From the NCBI GenBank assembly GCA_016868315.1, contig VGHE01000003.1, forward strand, positions 186,001 to 250,000: a stretch of 64,000 nt of DNA, written 5' to 3'. The notes below the pieces were generated by a model that saw nothing but the letters and a program-made list of their open reading frames with translations, was not told the DNA's origin and ran no database searches. Source of the DNA: Betaproteobacteria bacterium (GTDB lineage: Bacteria > Bdellovibrionota_B > Oligoflexia > Silvanigrellales > Silvanigrellaceae). The number at the start of each line of letters is the position of its first letter. Within the stretch, counting starts at the first letter, position 1. Positions 51,504 through 61,491 of the stretch are shown in pieces. The translations under genes were made by a program, and so were the position numbers.

Positions 51504-53033
51504 CTCTTCGGTCGTCACCGGTTTTTCGATGCGCGGCTCGCCACCATCATAAATCAGCAAGCGTGGCTCGCCCTCAAGAATTGTACTCAAATTCACAGGT
51601 CGGTTCCAAATCTTGAAGAGGCTGCGCATAGTTTCCATGGCCCAGTCAATCTTCAGATCTTTGCCCTGATGCTCGTGCGACATCAAGAGCTCTCCCCGGT
51701 TCCGGAAGTTGCCGTCAACCACCTCAATGATCGGTTGACCAAAGTTGGTTAGTGCATCGAGGAGCTCTTGTTTGATCTGAGGGAAATCCCGATCGCTGAT
51801 GACAGCCTGACCCGTGCGCCGATCGGCAGCCCAGGTGAAAAGCTTCGCGTCTTCGCAGAAGTCCTCATCCAGGAACTCATCGATGAAGGTGATGTCGTTG
51901 TGGTACTTACGCACTTCGAAGAGCTTCTCACGCCCGCGGTTGGTTTGTGTATCCCAGGAACGACGCTGCGCAGGGTCATCGCACAGCATGTAGTCGAGGC
52001 CATAGCGGCCTTTGTTCCAACGGGTTTCAATGTGTCGCATCAGCTCAACACCAACTTTGTAGGGATTGAGGCGCATACCAGAGGTCGCCGTAACACCCGC
52101 ATAGTGGTCGCAGTAATCGATGACTTCAGAGTCGTTCAGCACAAATTGGGTCATCAGTTTGGAGTGCCAGTATACAGCCCAGCCCTCGTTCATGATTTTG
52201 GTCTGTCCCTGCGGCGCGAAATAGTAAGCTTCCTCGCGCACAATCGAAAGAACATCACGCTGCCAAGCAGAAAGTGGTGCATGTTCAATCAAGAATTGCA
52301 GCACATCACGGCGAGGGGATTCGGGGAAACGCTTTTCACGCTCGGCCTCACGGATGATGCGCTCCTGCTGCTCCTTCAGATATCCTTCTGGGTTAATGTA
52401 CCCATCCATATAACTGCGTTGAGTTGGTAACTTTGGGACAGGACGTTTCTCTGGCGGCAGGGAATCATCCGCATCGCGCCCTGCCTTTGGCTCACGCCGA
52501 ATATGCGGAGCGTGTTGATCGATAAGGTTTTCGAGAGTCAGACAGGTATCGATGAAGGATTCGACCTCATCGTGCCCAACCTCTTCGATATAGCGACGCA
52601 CTCGGCTGCCATGGTTGGCCATCTCGTCCAACATCTTTCTGTTGGTGTGCGAGAAGCAATAATTGTTTTTGAAGAAATCGCAGTGGCCATAGACGTGAGC
52701 AATCACTGTTTTTTGATCCACGAGCGAATTGCTTTTCAAAAGATAGGCATAGCAAGGGTCGTTGTTAATGACCATCTCGTAAATCAGACTCAAGCCATAT
52801 TCATAGCTCTTCGACAGATGCTCATATTCCATTCCAAATCGCCAGTGCGGATAGCGCGTTGGAAAGCCACCGTACGAGGCAATCTCGCTCATCTGCTGGT
52901 AATTTACCATTTCAAAAATAACAGGAAAGAAATCGAGACCCAGATTTCGGCTCTGAGACTCAATCTCCATGACAATGTTTCGGAGTTCGGGAGTCAACTC
53001 ACTGGTCAGACGCGGATCCATCACCATGGTCAT
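51495..53033 (-). CDS. spoVR: SpoVR family protein
   Basis: 512 aa. Family hallmarks are the N-terminal [29 protein letters not shown] region, the [12 protein letters not shown] motif, and LNPYKVG with GMRLNPY. In E. coli the homologue is YcgB, in Bacillus it is needed for the spore cortex, and in Myxobacteria it affects development. Its biochemical activity is unknown. The gene is translationally coupled (ATGA, 53030-53033) to yeaH and ends inside its own terminator. The presence of the partner genes prkA and yeaH strongly supports the assignment. Confidence 0.95.
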   Translation of the reverse strand: MTMVMDPRLTSELTPELRNIVMEIESQSRNLGLDFFPVIFEMVNYQQMSEIASYGGFPTRYPHWRFGMEYEHLSKSYEYGLSLIYEMVINNDPCYAYLLKSNSLVDQKTVIAHVYGHCDFFKNNYCFSHTNRKMLDEMANHGSRVRRYIEEVGHDEVESFIDTCLTLENLIDQHAPHIRREPKAGRDADDSLPPEKRPVPKLPTQRSYMDGYINPEGYLKEQQERIIREAEREKRFPESPRRDVLQFLIEHAPLSAWQRDVLSIVREEAYYFAPQGQTKIMNEGWAVYWHSKLMTQFVLNDSEVIDYCDHYAGVTATSGMRLNPYKVGVELMRHIETRWNKGRYGLDYMLCDDPAQRRSWDTQTNRGREKLFEVRKYHNDITFIDEFLDEDFCEDAKLFTWAADRRTGQAVISDRDFPQIKQELLDALTNFGQPIIEVVDGNFRNRGELLMSHEHQGKDLKIDWAMETMRSLFKIWNRPVNLSTILEGEPRLLIYDGGEPRIEKPVTTEEAS

Positions 53034-54133
53034 TTTCCTTTGCCGAGAAAAACCTTGAGTGCATTCATGATGCCATCGCGGTCTTTGATCTGGTGGGTCA
53101 CCACTTTTTCTTGGTTCTCGCCGAAGTGCTTCTCAAGATCTTTCAGGAATTGGCCACTGCCGTAGCGGCTCTCGACCTGACCGTAACAGAACAGATTTGA
53201 GGTGGGGAGGAGCACGTTGTCAAGCAACAACATACATTCGTTGGTGTCGTTGCCACTCCAATTGTCACCATCAGAAAAATGGAACATGTAAATGTTCCAC
53301 TCATCGAGAGGATATTCTTCCTTGATGATCTTCTCGCACAGCTTGTACGCACTCGAAATAAGCGTACCGCCGCTCTCCTTGGTGTGGTAGAAGGTTTGCT
53401 CATCAACCTCACGCGCCACAGCATCGTGAATGATGAAGCGTGTTTCAATGTTGTCGTAGTTGCGCTTAAGCCAGGTATCGAGCCAGAAGGAGGTCAGCCG
53501 CACAATCTCTTTTTGCTCGTCACCCATCGAACCAGACACGTCCATCATGTAGATGATAACTGCGCTTGCTTCGGGATTCTCTTCAATTTTGAAACTACGA
53601 AAACGTTTGTCTTCCTTGATAGGAATGACCTTGGGTGCGTGAGGAGAGTAGTCACCCGAAGCAATCTGGCGTTTGAGCGCTTCTTTGTAAGTACGCTTGA
53701 AGTTGCGCAGACCCTCAGGACCCGTCTTGAGAACTCCGTGATAGCGGAACTTGCGCGATTTGACGTTCTTCTTGCCTTTGTCCTCGATGCGCGGAAGTTG
53801 CAACTCCTCCGCGAGAATGTCGGCAAGTTCCTCGAGCGAAACATCAACTTCGAGCCCGTGTTCACCGGGATTTTGTCCTGCCTCGCCCTCGCCTGGCTGG
53901 GGCTGGCCTTGATTGAGCGGATCGCCCGGCTGACCATCACCCTGTCCCACGCCCTTCTGTTGGTTTCCGCCAAACTGGAAACGTGGCAAATCGATGCGCG
54001 GAAGGGGAATGGTGACCTGCTTGTTCCCCTGACGACCAATCAGCTCGCCCGAGGAAATGAAGCGCTTGAGGTTGTCCTTGATACGTCCACGCACAATCCT
54101 TCGAAAGCGGTTGACGTCGGTTTCCATCTTCAT
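53030..54133 (-). CDS. yeaH: YeaH/YhbH family protein (DUF444, VWA domain)
   Basis: 367 aa. The N-terminal part (1-95) is charged and Gly/Pro/Gln-rich (linker with [20 protein letters not shown]). The VWA-like domain holds the MIDAS motif MMDVSGSMG, with further ligands in DAVAREVDE and SGGTLISSA. The family always accompanies PrkA and is required with it during nutrient stress. ATG 54133 has GAGGAG ~8-10 nt upstream. It lies 55 bp after prkA and overlaps spoVR by 4 bp. Confidence 0.95.
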   Translation of the reverse strand: MKMETDVNRFRRIVRGRIKDNLKRFISSGELIGRQGNKQVTIPLPRIDLPRFQFGGNQQKGVGQGDGQPGDPLNQGQPQPGEGEAGQNPGEHGLEVDVSLEELADILAEELQLPRIEDKGKKNVKSRKFRYHGVLKTGPEGLRNFKRTYKEALKRQIASGDYSPHAPKVIPIKEDKRFRSFKIEENPEASAVIIYMMDVSGSMGDEQKEIVRLTSFWLDTWLKRNYDNIETRFIIHDAVAREVDEQTFYHTKESGGTLISSAYKLCEKIIKEEYPLDEWNIYMFHFSDGDNWSGNDTNECMLLLDNVLLPTSNLFCYGQVESRYGSGQFLKDLEKHFGENQEKVVTHQIKDRDGIMNALKVFLGKGK

Positions 54134-54188
54134 GCCATTCTCTCCTCAGGCGCGCCACTCGGTGCTCAACAAACCCTTAGCAAAAGCA

Positions 54189-56252
54189 TCAGTTCGATGA
54201 GCGCTTCACGTCGCCACGCGCAAAGATGCTGGCCACAAAATGCAGCGCATCATTCGAGCAGATATCACAGTAGCCGTAGTTCTTGATCAGGCGGTTCTTG
54301 ACGACATCAATCTTAGCCTGGGTTTCCTTGTCGACCACATTCGACACCAAGCTTGTGAGCTTGATGGTGTCTTTTTGATCTTCAAAAAGCTTCAACTCCA
54401 GAGCTTTGTGCAAGCGCTCGTTGGTCTTGTAGTCGAAGGTCTTGCCCTCGAGTGCGAGTGCGCCGATGTAGTTCATAATCTCACGCCGGAAGTCGTCTTT
54501 GCGGCTTTCCGGAATGTCGATCTTTTCCTCAATGCTACGCATCAAACGCTCATCTGGCTCTTCGCTCTGGCCCGTGTACTTATTCCGGACACGTTCCTTT
54601 TGAGTGTAAGCCTTAACGTTGTCGATGTAGTTACCACACAGCTTCGCAATCGCCTCTTCATCAGCAGAAATCGCACGCTGAACCTCGTTCTTCACGATGT
54701 CTTCGTATTCCTGCTTGACGTTTGCAAGAAGTTCTCTGTAGCGCTTCTTGGTCTCTTCATCACGAATAAGCGAATGGTTCTTCAAACCACCTTCGAGCTC
54801 ATTGAGAACAATAAAGGGGTTGATACAGCCATTGCCGCGGTCATCCACAAGTGCGTTGGAAATTTTATCTTGGATGTAACGAGGTGAGATGCCATCCAAA
54901 CCTTCGCGCATTGCTTCCTTGCGCAACTCCTTGATGTTGTCCTCAGTGTAACCTGGCAGCGTTTTGCCGTCGTACAGTTTGAGTTTTTGCATCATGGTGA
55001 GGTTAGCCTTCTTAGGCTCCTCAAGGCGCGTCATGACAGCCCACATTGCAGCTGTTTCAATCGTGTGTGGCGCAATGTGAATGTGCGGAACGCTCTCAGG
55101 ATTGAAGTCCTTGCGATAGATTTTGGTCTCTTCCTTCAACTTGGTGATATAGGGAACGTCGATTTTCACCGTACGGTCACGCAACGCTTCCATGAACTCG
55201 TTGTTCTGAAGTTTGCGATATTCGGGCTCGTTGGTGTGTCCTACAATCACTTCGTCGATGTCAGTTTGCGCAAACTTCTTTGGCTTAATGCGGTGCTCTT
55301 GCGACGCACCGAGCAAATCGTAGAGGAAAGCCACGTCGAGCTTGAGCATTTCCACGAACTCAACCATACCGCGGTTGGCAATGTTGAACTCGCCATCGAA
55401 GTTGAACGCACGCGGATCCGAATCGGAACCGTATTCTGCAATCTTGCGGTAGTTCAGGTCACCGGTGAGCTCGGTGGAGTCCTGGTTCTTTTCGTCTTTG
55501 GGCTGAAATGTTCCAATACCAACGCGGTCTTTTTCCGAAAGCAGCAAGCGACGCACGCGGATGTGGTTCTTAACCACACGCTCCCAATCGCCACCGTATT
55601 GCTTCATCAGTTCGTTGAAGATGAAACGGCAAGCCGGATCGATATTGCCTTCAACGTAAATTTTCTGATCAAAAGATTTGCCCTTGTTGAGGTAGCTGAG
55701 CACTTTTGCACGCGCTTCCTCGGGAATCAAACGCAGAGGCTCTTCATGCATGGGGCACGCCATCGTGTCTTCCATGTTGAGGCGATCTTTGAGGTTGATC
55801 CAGTCATAGGTGTAGAGCGCACCATCGGCCTGGTAAGAGTACCATTCAAGCCCCTTCTTCAGGAGACGTGCAATAGTCGACTTGGCTGAGCCCACTGGTC
55901 CGTGCAGCAGGAGTACGCGCTTTTCTGGACCATAACGCAGACTAGCCGCCTTGAAGAAATTCACCAGTTTCACAAGATGAACATCCAAACCAAACACAGC
56001 ATCTTTGCCGTTGTTCAGGGGATCATCAAAGAATTTGTAATGCACAAGCTTCTTTTTGTGCTCAACATAGTCATAGGTACCAAAGTGCATAATCATGTCA
56101 TGCACGCGCTGGAATGCTGTGCGGCAGATTTTCGGATTTTTCTCTACTAACTCGAGATATTCCGCAAAGCCCCCGCTCCAATTCAGCTCGTTGTAGTTCG
56201 TTGGGCTGTAAGCATCGCGGACGATGTCGTAGATTTTATGAGTCTGTTGCAT
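54189..56252 (-). CDS. prkA: PrkA/YeaG serine protein kinase (AAA+ type)
   Basis: 687 aa. An N-terminal region is followed by an AAA+ module: Walker [19 protein letters not shown], a Walker B-like FVEMLKLD and the sensor part [25 protein letters not shown]-terminal kinase-like domain ends the protein, with the conserved [17 protein letters not shown] segment. PrkA is expressed at starvation in E. coli (YeaG), at sporulation in Bacillus. ATG 56252 has GGAGG 4-6 nt upstream, so the frame to 56285 is unused. It heads the prkA-yeaH-spoVR operon. Confidence 0.96.
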   Translation of the reverse strand: MQQTHKIYDIVRDAYSPTNYNELNWSGGFAEYLELVEKNPKICRTAFQRVHDMIMHFGTYDYVEHKKKLVHYKFFDDPLNNGKDAVFGLDVHLVKLVNFFKAASLRYGPEKRVLLLHGPVGSAKSTIARLLKKGLEWYSYQADGALYTYDWINLKDRLNMEDTMACPMHEEPLRLIPEEARAKVLSYLNKGKSFDQKIYVEGNIDPACRFIFNELMKQYGGDWERVVKNHIRVRRLLLSEKDRVGIGTFQPKDEKNQDSTELTGDLNYRKIAEYGSDSDPRAFNFDGEFNIANRGMVEFVEMLKLDVAFLYDLLGASQEHRIKPKKFAQTDIDEVIVGHTNEPEYRKLQNNEFMEALRDRTVKIDVPYITKLKEETKIYRKDFNPESVPHIHIAPHTIETAAMWAVMTRLEEPKKANLTMMQKLKLYDGKTLPGYTEDNIKELRKEAMREGLDGISPRYIQDKISNALVDDRGNGCINPFIVLNELEGGLKNHSLIRDEETKKRYRELLANVKQEYEDIVKNEVQRAISADEEAIAKLCGNYIDNVKAYTQKERVRNKYTGQSEEPDERLMRSIEEKIDIPESRKDDFRREIMNYIGALALEGKTFDYKTNERLHKALELKLFEDQKDTIKLTSLVSNVVDKETQAKIDVVKNRLIKNYGYCDICSNDALHFVASIFARGDVKRSSN

Positions 56253-56402
56253 GGCTCCTCCAGCAGCGCGAAACCACCCCAGCACAGCACCGACCGCCTT
56301 GGCACATGTGACATCGAGTTCGCTTGACTCAAGAGTAAACCATGAAAATCAAAGAGGTCAAACCGTTAAGGAAACAGCGACAGAAACACCACGGAGAAGA
56401 AA

Positions 56403-58235
56403 CTACTGAACCGCCGTCTGGTAGAGCGATTCAATTTCTGGCTTTCGAGTTTCGTTGATCTTCAAGCGGTTTAGACTACCACTAGGCAGCTTTTCACCGA
56501 GTGATTCCTGGAAAGGTTTTTCGAGCACCAAAAATTTCTTTATAGTTGCATGACGCGGAAGAGTTTCATTTACATTGCCAATACGTTGCTGAACCAGCTC
56601 GCGCATCTTCTCCGGGTTAACCCTGAACTCCGCCTGAGCGTCCGGCGAAAGAACAACCAGAGCCGACAAAAACGGCATCTTATCGCCAACGATACAAACG
56701 TCCTGGATTTCCGAGGATTCACGCAACAACTGCTCAAGTCTGAGAGGCGAAATCGTTACACCACCCGCAGTGACGAAAAGATGCCGACGGCGACCCGTAA
56801 TTTTGAAACCAAACGGGGTCATCTGCGCAACATCCCCAGTATCTTGCCAATGACCAGAAGAGGCAAAGGCCGGATGGTTGAGGCGGTACTCGAGCGAAGA
56901 ATTCTGCCCCAACCGGAATGACACGTGCGACAAAGGGTTACCAATCAAGTTGAGATGCGCAGCATTAAATGTATTGGCCGAGAGCAACCCAGCAGCAGCC
57001 GTAACGCCATATGTTTCCACAACAGGCACACCCATCTGCCCGAGTATCTCGACATGGACTTCACGTGCCGGAGCCAACCCGTGCACAACCAATTGAAGAT
57101 CTGCGAGAGTGTAGCGAACGAATTCCTTGCCAATGGCATTCCGGCTCGCCCAGAGCAATGTCCGAGAAGCTGCATCAAAGACAGTTTCAGGCAGCTTCAA
57201 CGCTCTTCCCGTCTTCAAATAATTACGCATTTTGTCGAGGCGCGAGCCAACCGCTAAGCGCGGGCTAAAACCTGGAGCATGCAAATGCTCATTGACGTGC
57301 CCCGACAATTTCTCGAGCTCAACCGGGCTGGCAAAGATGACAGTCGGACGAAGGATCCGCAGGTGCGATTCCACTTCACCACCCTGCTGAGGGAATCCGA
57401 CAACACCATTTTTGAGCAGCGCACAAATACGGGAGAGATGTGAAAACGGATTACCAAGTGGCAAGACTTCAAGAGTCTTCCAAAACAGATCCGCTGGTGT
57501 GTTAAGATGAAGGAGCAGATGGTTTGCTGTCACAACAAGAGCATCAAGCGAAAGAGACTCCGGCTTTTGAAAGCCATCATGACCAAACGAGATAAAATTA
57601 AAGCGCCCCACCCGATCAGGCAAATCTCCTTCAAATCCAGGCAAAGAATTGGTTTGACGTTTTGCCTCACGCAGCTCCGGCGCGGTCTTGTACCAACGAA
57701 ACAAACCCAGAAGCGCTGGCTCGGGCGATTTTTCACGCACGCTCCAGTGCTGACCCGAGAGGTCAAAAATTGCGATATTTAAACCCTTAAGTTGCTGCGC
57801 GAAACCTTGGATGTCTGTCGCAACAGCCACACAACCAAAATATTCGAGACACCATCGTATGTCTGCATGTGACGCATGCAGAGGCATGAACATCACATCA
57901 AAGCCTGCAAGCACCGCTGCAAACGAAGCTGCGAATGTGGTGTAAGTATTGCGACTCAAAAAGAGTACAGCTGGGCCTCTGGCTGAAGCGCGCCCCTGAG
58001 CCGTAACGAGCCCACCAAGCGCATCCTGCCAGTTGCGACAGGCTTTACCCAAATGAGCAAGAAAATCGCGACCGGAATATTGATTCCAGGTTCCTTCAGC
58101 ATATGCGCGTGCAATAACTTGCTCCGTGCGAACAGACTGGCGCAGAAGAAGCTGAAAAAACTGTTCATTGCCGTTAAAGAGTTGAACAAGCTCTTCGTCA
58201 CTGGGAAATTTTTCAAGATGAATCGGATTGTTCAT
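56403..58235 (-). CDS. AMP-binding (acyl-CoA synthetase-like) enzyme with altered P-loop
   Basis: 610 aa, ANL superfamily layout of long-chain acyl-CoA synthetases: VETYGVTAAAG corresponds to the YGxTE block, HWQDTGDVAQMTPFGFKITGRRRHLFVTAGG to the ribose-binding and hinge blocks, and KLPSGSLNRLKINETRK to the C-terminal catalytic-Lys segment. The normally invariant Ser/Thr/Gly phosphate loop is present only as ISFGHDGFQKPE (214-226), lacking the Ser/Thr cluster. Activity may be altered or lost. ATG 58235 has GAGAGTGG just upstream; TTG 58259 would overlap the metallophosphoesterase gene by 4 bp. Confidence 0.8.
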   Translation of the reverse strand: MNNPIHLEKFPSDEELVQLFNGNEQFFQLLLRQSVRTEQVIARAYAEGTWNQYSGRDFLAHLGKACRNWQDALGGLVTAQGRASARGPAVLFLSRNTYTTFAASFAAVLAGFDVMFMPLHASHADIRWCLEYFGCVAVATDIQGFAQQLKGLNIAIFDLSGQHWSVREKSPEPALLGLFRWYKTAPELREAKRQTNSLPGFEGDLPDRVGRFNFISFGHDGFQKPESLSLDALVVTANHLLLHLNTPADLFWKTLEVLPLGNPFSHLSRICALLKNGVVGFPQQGGEVESHLRILRPTVIFASPVELEKLSGHVNEHLHAPGFSPRLAVGSRLDKMRNYLKTGRALKLPETVFDAASRTLLWASRNAIGKEFVRYTLADLQLVVHGLAPAREVHVEILGQMGVPVVETYGVTAAAGLLSANTFNAAHLNLIGNPLSHVSFRLGQNSSLEYRLNHPAFASSGHWQDTGDVAQMTPFGFKITGRRRHLFVTAGGVTISPLRLEQLLRESSEIQDVCIVGDKMPFLSALVVLSPDAQAEFRVNPEKMRELVQQRIGNVNETLPRHATIKKFLVLEKPFQESLGEKLPSGSLNRLKINETRKPEIESLYQTAVQ

Positions 58236-58255
58236 GTGGCCACTCTCGGGGGAAA

Positions 58256-59227
58256 TCAAACAGCGATACGCGGCGAAGGCCCCCTAAGAACTATCACATT
58301 TTTGTTGAGGTCAAAGTAACTGCGCTTAGCATCGACCTGGACAGCGTCATCGAGCTCAGGGAAATAACCGGTGAGCTGACGGCCATATGTGCATCCTGTG
58401 TCCAAACCAACACAAATCGGCCGACCTGAAGGCAACGTTTTGCGAAACAAACCCTGCTTCGCATCGTGACCAAAGACAATCAGTTCTGGCCCCGTATGAA
58501 GTTCGTGCCAGCGAAACTTGTCACTGACATCCGGACGCGCACGAGTGGCCACGTGTGGTGCAGGCAATTCCGGCGCGGATCCCTTAGGAGTCGGCCGGCC
58601 GAGCGCCTGCTTTTGCTCTGCTTCCGCGAGCATCTCAGCGCGGTAGCCCGAGGGCACAAGAAGAAGTTTTCCACGTGTACTGGGATTGTCCCAGCGCACA
58701 TAGCGGGCAGTCAACAGCATGCGCTCAGGAGTCGCAGCTACACCCGCGACTGGGTCGATACCGGCATGCACAATCAGCATGGGGTATTCCGCTTCCCAAC
58801 CCTTACGCTTACGCGCGGGCTTCACGCTCGTCTTGATGGCGTGCGGAAGCGCGTTAACGAAATCAAACAAAGCACGGCGGTGATGCCGCACAAGATGCAA
58901 GGTTTGCTGAGTGTGCTCAGGCAGGGATTGCATTCCCCGACGCTGCGCCTGAACCAGAGCAGCCCACAGAGCCCAGTCGTGATTTCCTTTTATACAAATA
59001 GCATCGAATTCATGAATGAGATCGAACACACCGACAGGGTCGGGTCCCTTGGTGAAGAGGTCACCCACGAGAACAAGCTGAAAATCAGACACGCGCTGAC
59101 GCGCTTTGTTAACCAGTTCCCGCAATTCACGCGCACACCCGTGAACGTCTCCCACAATAAAAAGGGGGCGACGCTCCGCAGAACCGGGCAAGTCTTTGAT
59201 GACTATGTTGCGAGCCGTGTCTTGCAC
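58256..59227 (-). CDS. Calcineurin-like metallophosphoesterase
   Basis: 323 aa. The dimetal motifs are complete: GDVHGCARE, GDLFTKGPD, GNHDWALW, the His of LIVHAGID and FGHDAKQG. Spacing and the leading LFIVGDVHG resemble the PP2A-like/ApaH group, so substrates could be phosphoproteins or dinucleoside polyphosphates. An Ala/Pro-rich insertion occurs near residue 215. GTG start with AGGTGA ~6 nt upstream. The stop is 20 bp before the AMP-binding enzyme, suggesting co-transcription. Confidence 0.9.
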   Translation of the reverse strand: MQDTARNIVIKDLPGSAERRPLFIVGDVHGCARELRELVNKARQRVSDFQLVLVGDLFTKGPDPVGVFDLIHEFDAICIKGNHDWALWAALVQAQRRGMQSLPEHTQQTLHLVRHHRRALFDFVNALPHAIKTSVKPARKRKGWEAEYPMLIVHAGIDPVAGVAATPERMLLTARYVRWDNPSTRGKLLLVPSGYRAEMLAEAEQKQALGRPTPKGSAPELPAPHVATRARPDVSDKFRWHELHTGPELIVFGHDAKQGLFRKTLPSGRPICVGLDTGCTYGRQLTGYFPELDDAVQVDAKRSYFDLNKNVIVLRGPSPRIAV

Positions 59228-59296
59228 AAATCACCTGTCCAACTTCAAAACACCAATTGTGTTAATGGTAACAGGTGAGCCTGAGCTCGGCAACGT

Positions 59297-59338
59297 ACAA
59301 AAAGCCGCAGCGTCAGAACAAAGCTGACGCAAGCGGCT
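59297..59338 (-). terminator. Intrinsic terminator of the NlpC-like lipoprotein gene
   Basis: On the minus strand AGCCGC-(TT)-GCGTCAG and its complement (59338-59303) form a 13-bp stem with a small internal bulge and a 7-nt loop, followed by five Us. It is 19 bp after the stop of the 59358-60122 gene. Confidence 0.85.
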
Positions 59339-59357
59339 CGTGTGCGTGTTGACCGAC

Positions 59358-60122
59358 TCAGCGAGATGCGCTTGCTACACTTTGACCCGAGAGGGAATTG
59401 GGCTCCTGCTCTTCCGGCTTGACATTTTCATCTTCTTCCACCGGCTCGTTGTCCTTGCCCTCGACTTTTGGTTGTTGCTGCTCTTGCTTCAATTGAGCCG
59501 CAAGTGCTCGCCAATCTTTTTCGAATGCACGATGGCGGCGGCAGGCATACACTTTTCGTGCAAGCAAATTGCTGCGTCTGCGCAACTCACCCTTAAAGTA
59601 GGGACGACCATCGACGTAGTCGGAGGAAACATCCATGATGACGTTGTTAGGCGAATGAAACTTACCTTGAGGCTCCTTAACATCGACCATCATGATCCAG
59701 TGATCTGGGTTGCGCCCTGGATAGGCAAGTAAGACCACGTCACCTGGCTTTAAACCTCCAGAACAAGAGGTAAAATTCAACATATCGTAATCAAACTGAT
59801 AAACGAGCACTCCGTATCCAACAGAGCGGTGCGCTTGCCCGATGAAGCCGCTGCAATCTGTGACCGTCTTTTGGTAGCTGCCCAAACTATACCGGCGCAC
59901 ACCCTCGCCAAATGACTGCGCGGAGGCCAAAAAGCGTGCAATACGTTCAGGGATGACGCGGCCATCTGACGATTTCGAATAGGCGATTGGCTCTCTTTTA
60001 TCGAAAAACGGAAGTGCCTGTTCCTCGTTGAGCTCGGGAGCAGCCCCACAAGATGAGAGAAGCCTAGCACACAGCAACAAGAAACCGCCCGCAAGCAATT
60101 TCAGCGTCCTGATGTTCATCAT
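59358..60122 (-). CDS. NlpC/P60-like lipoprotein
   Basis: 254 aa. The lipoprotein signal ends ARLLSSCG. The NlpC/P60-like domain (~60-185) carries catalytic Cys90 in VTDCSGFIGQAH and His141 in NPDHWIMMVD, and the turn LKPGDVVLLAYPGRN between them. The probable activity is hydrolysis of peptidoglycan peptides in the periplasm. A third polar residue is not obvious. The last ~60 residues are Gln/Glu-rich and disordered. Its own terminator lies just downstream. The ~200 bp upstream separates it from the acyl-CoA dehydrogenase gene. Confidence 0.8.
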   Translation of the reverse strand: MMNIRTLKLLAGGFLLLCARLLSSCGAAPELNEEQALPFFDKREPIAYSKSSDGRVIPERIARFLASAQSFGEGVRRYSLGSYQKTVTDCSGFIGQAHRSVGYGVLVYQFDYDMLNFTSCSGGLKPGDVVLLAYPGRNPDHWIMMVDVKEPQGKFHSPNNVIMDVSSDYVDGRPYFKGELRRRSNLLARKVYACRRHRAFEKDWRALAAQLKQEQQQPKVEGKDNEPVEEDENVKPEEQEPNSLSGQSVASASR

Positions 60123-60319
60123 GGTTGAGTCCTCCGCACCGGGTCGTGTTGTATGCGGAGTCCGAAGCAGGTTTCAGGCCAGCCCAAAAAACCAGATAAA
60201 CATTGAACAAAAACAACAAGAAACGTCGCAATCCGGGCGTTTCTTAAAGTGGTTAGGGTTTTTACACCCCGGGGCAATTGTCTTTTCCGTGAGCAATATT
60301 CAATCGAACAGAGCGTGCT

Positions 60320-61462
60320 TCAACGGGTTTTGCGCACAAATTCCTTGATAATCACGCTGCGGAGAATTTCGCTCGTACCACCGCCAATTTCAAGCAGCTT
60401 GGCATCACGCATGAGGCGCTCGACCGGGAACTCACGGATATAGCCGTAGCCACCAAGCACCTGAATCGCATCCAAGGCAACCTTGGTCGCCATCTCTGAA
60501 GCGAAGACCTTGGCTGCCGCAGCCTCTTGATTCGCACGACGGCCTTCGTCGACGACATGTGCTGCTTCGTACACAAGAGCACGTGCAGCACGATAGCCGA
60601 TGTACATATTCGAGATCTTCTCGCTCACGGCTTGGAAGTTAACAATGGACTCACCAAACTGGCTGCGCTCTTGCGCGTATTTCAAAGAGTGATCGAGACA
60701 TGCGCGCGCAATTCCGAGGCTCATTGCAGCCAGACCAACACGTTCGATATCAAGGTTTTTCATCATGTGCTTGACCGTCGAGCCTTCGTCACCCACGCGA
60801 TTTTGAACCGGAACGCGACAGTTGCGGAACACCAATTCGCCCGTTGGGCTTGAGCGCATGCCCATCTTAGAAAGCTTTTTGCTCACGCTGAATCCCGCAA
60901 AGCCGCTCTCGACAATAAACGTTGTCAGATCCTGACGTCCCTCGCCCGTGCGCGCATATACAAGAAACACATCACCAATGGGTCCGTTGGTGATGAACAT
61001 TTTTGTTCCGTTGATAACGTAATGGTCGCCCTCGCGCACCGCACGGGTGGCCATACCCACTGCATCAGAGCCCGCCCCGGGCTCGGTCATAGCCATTCCC
61101 GAAACCAACTCACCGGTGACACAACGAGGTAAATAGCGCTCGCACTGTTCCTTTGAGCCATTCTGAGCCAGGTTATGAACAAAGAGAAGACTATGTGCGA
61201 GATAGGAAAGACAAGTCCCGGGCTCCGCGTAACTGAGCTCTTCCATGACCGAGACCATCGCCTTCGCGCCCAAATTAGCGCCGCCGAATTCTTCCGGAAT
61301 GGTGATTCCGAGAATGCCCAGGTCACCGAGCTTCTTGAAAATTCCCGGTGCCAAGCGCTCTTCACGATCGAGCTCGTCAGCATGTGGAGCGAGCTCCTTG
61401 GCAGCGAAGGCACGCACAGATTGCGTCAGTTCTTTCATCTCAGCGGAAAAGTCGTGTTTCAT
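60320..61462 (-). CDS. liuA: Acyl-CoA dehydrogenase, isovaleryl-CoA dehydrogenase-like
   Basis: 380 aa. FAD-binding segments AMTEPGAGSDAVGM and MFITNGPIG are clear. The catalytic base is probably Glu240 in NLDIERVGLAA, the position used by isovaleryl-CoA dehydrogenase. The medium-chain Glu position near the C-terminus is Gly (EIGGGTSEI), again as in isovaleryl-CoA dehydrogenase. It would oxidise isovaleryl-CoA in leucine degradation. AGGAG precedes the ATG by 7 nt. It follows the biotin-carboxylase gene by 29 bp, consistent with a liu-type operon. Confidence 0.88.
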   Translation of the reverse strand: MKHDFSAEMKELTQSVRAFAAKELAPHADELDREERLAPGIFKKLGDLGILGITIPEEFGGANLGAKAMVSVMEELSYAEPGTCLSYLAHSLLFVHNLAQNGSKEQCERYLPRCVTGELVSGMAMTEPGAGSDAVGMATRAVREGDHYVINGTKMFITNGPIGDVFLVYARTGEGRQDLTTFIVESGFAGFSVSKKLSKMGMRSSPTGELVFRNCRVPVQNRVGDEGSTVKHMMKNLDIERVGLAAMSLGIARACLDHSLKYAQERSQFGESIVNFQAVSEKISNMYIGYRAARALVYEAAHVVDEGRRANQEAAAAKVFASEMATKVALDAIQVLGGYGYIREFPVERLMRDAKLLEIGGGTSEILRSVIIKEFVRKTR

Positions 61463-61491
61463 GGTCTACTCCTGTGCCTCTTCGGGTCACT

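Noticed and set aside
54240-55889. Long open frames on the plus strand opposite prkA
   Set aside because: They are antisense to a highly conserved kinase gene, lack ribosome binding sites and any family motif; codon bias of the real gene explains them.
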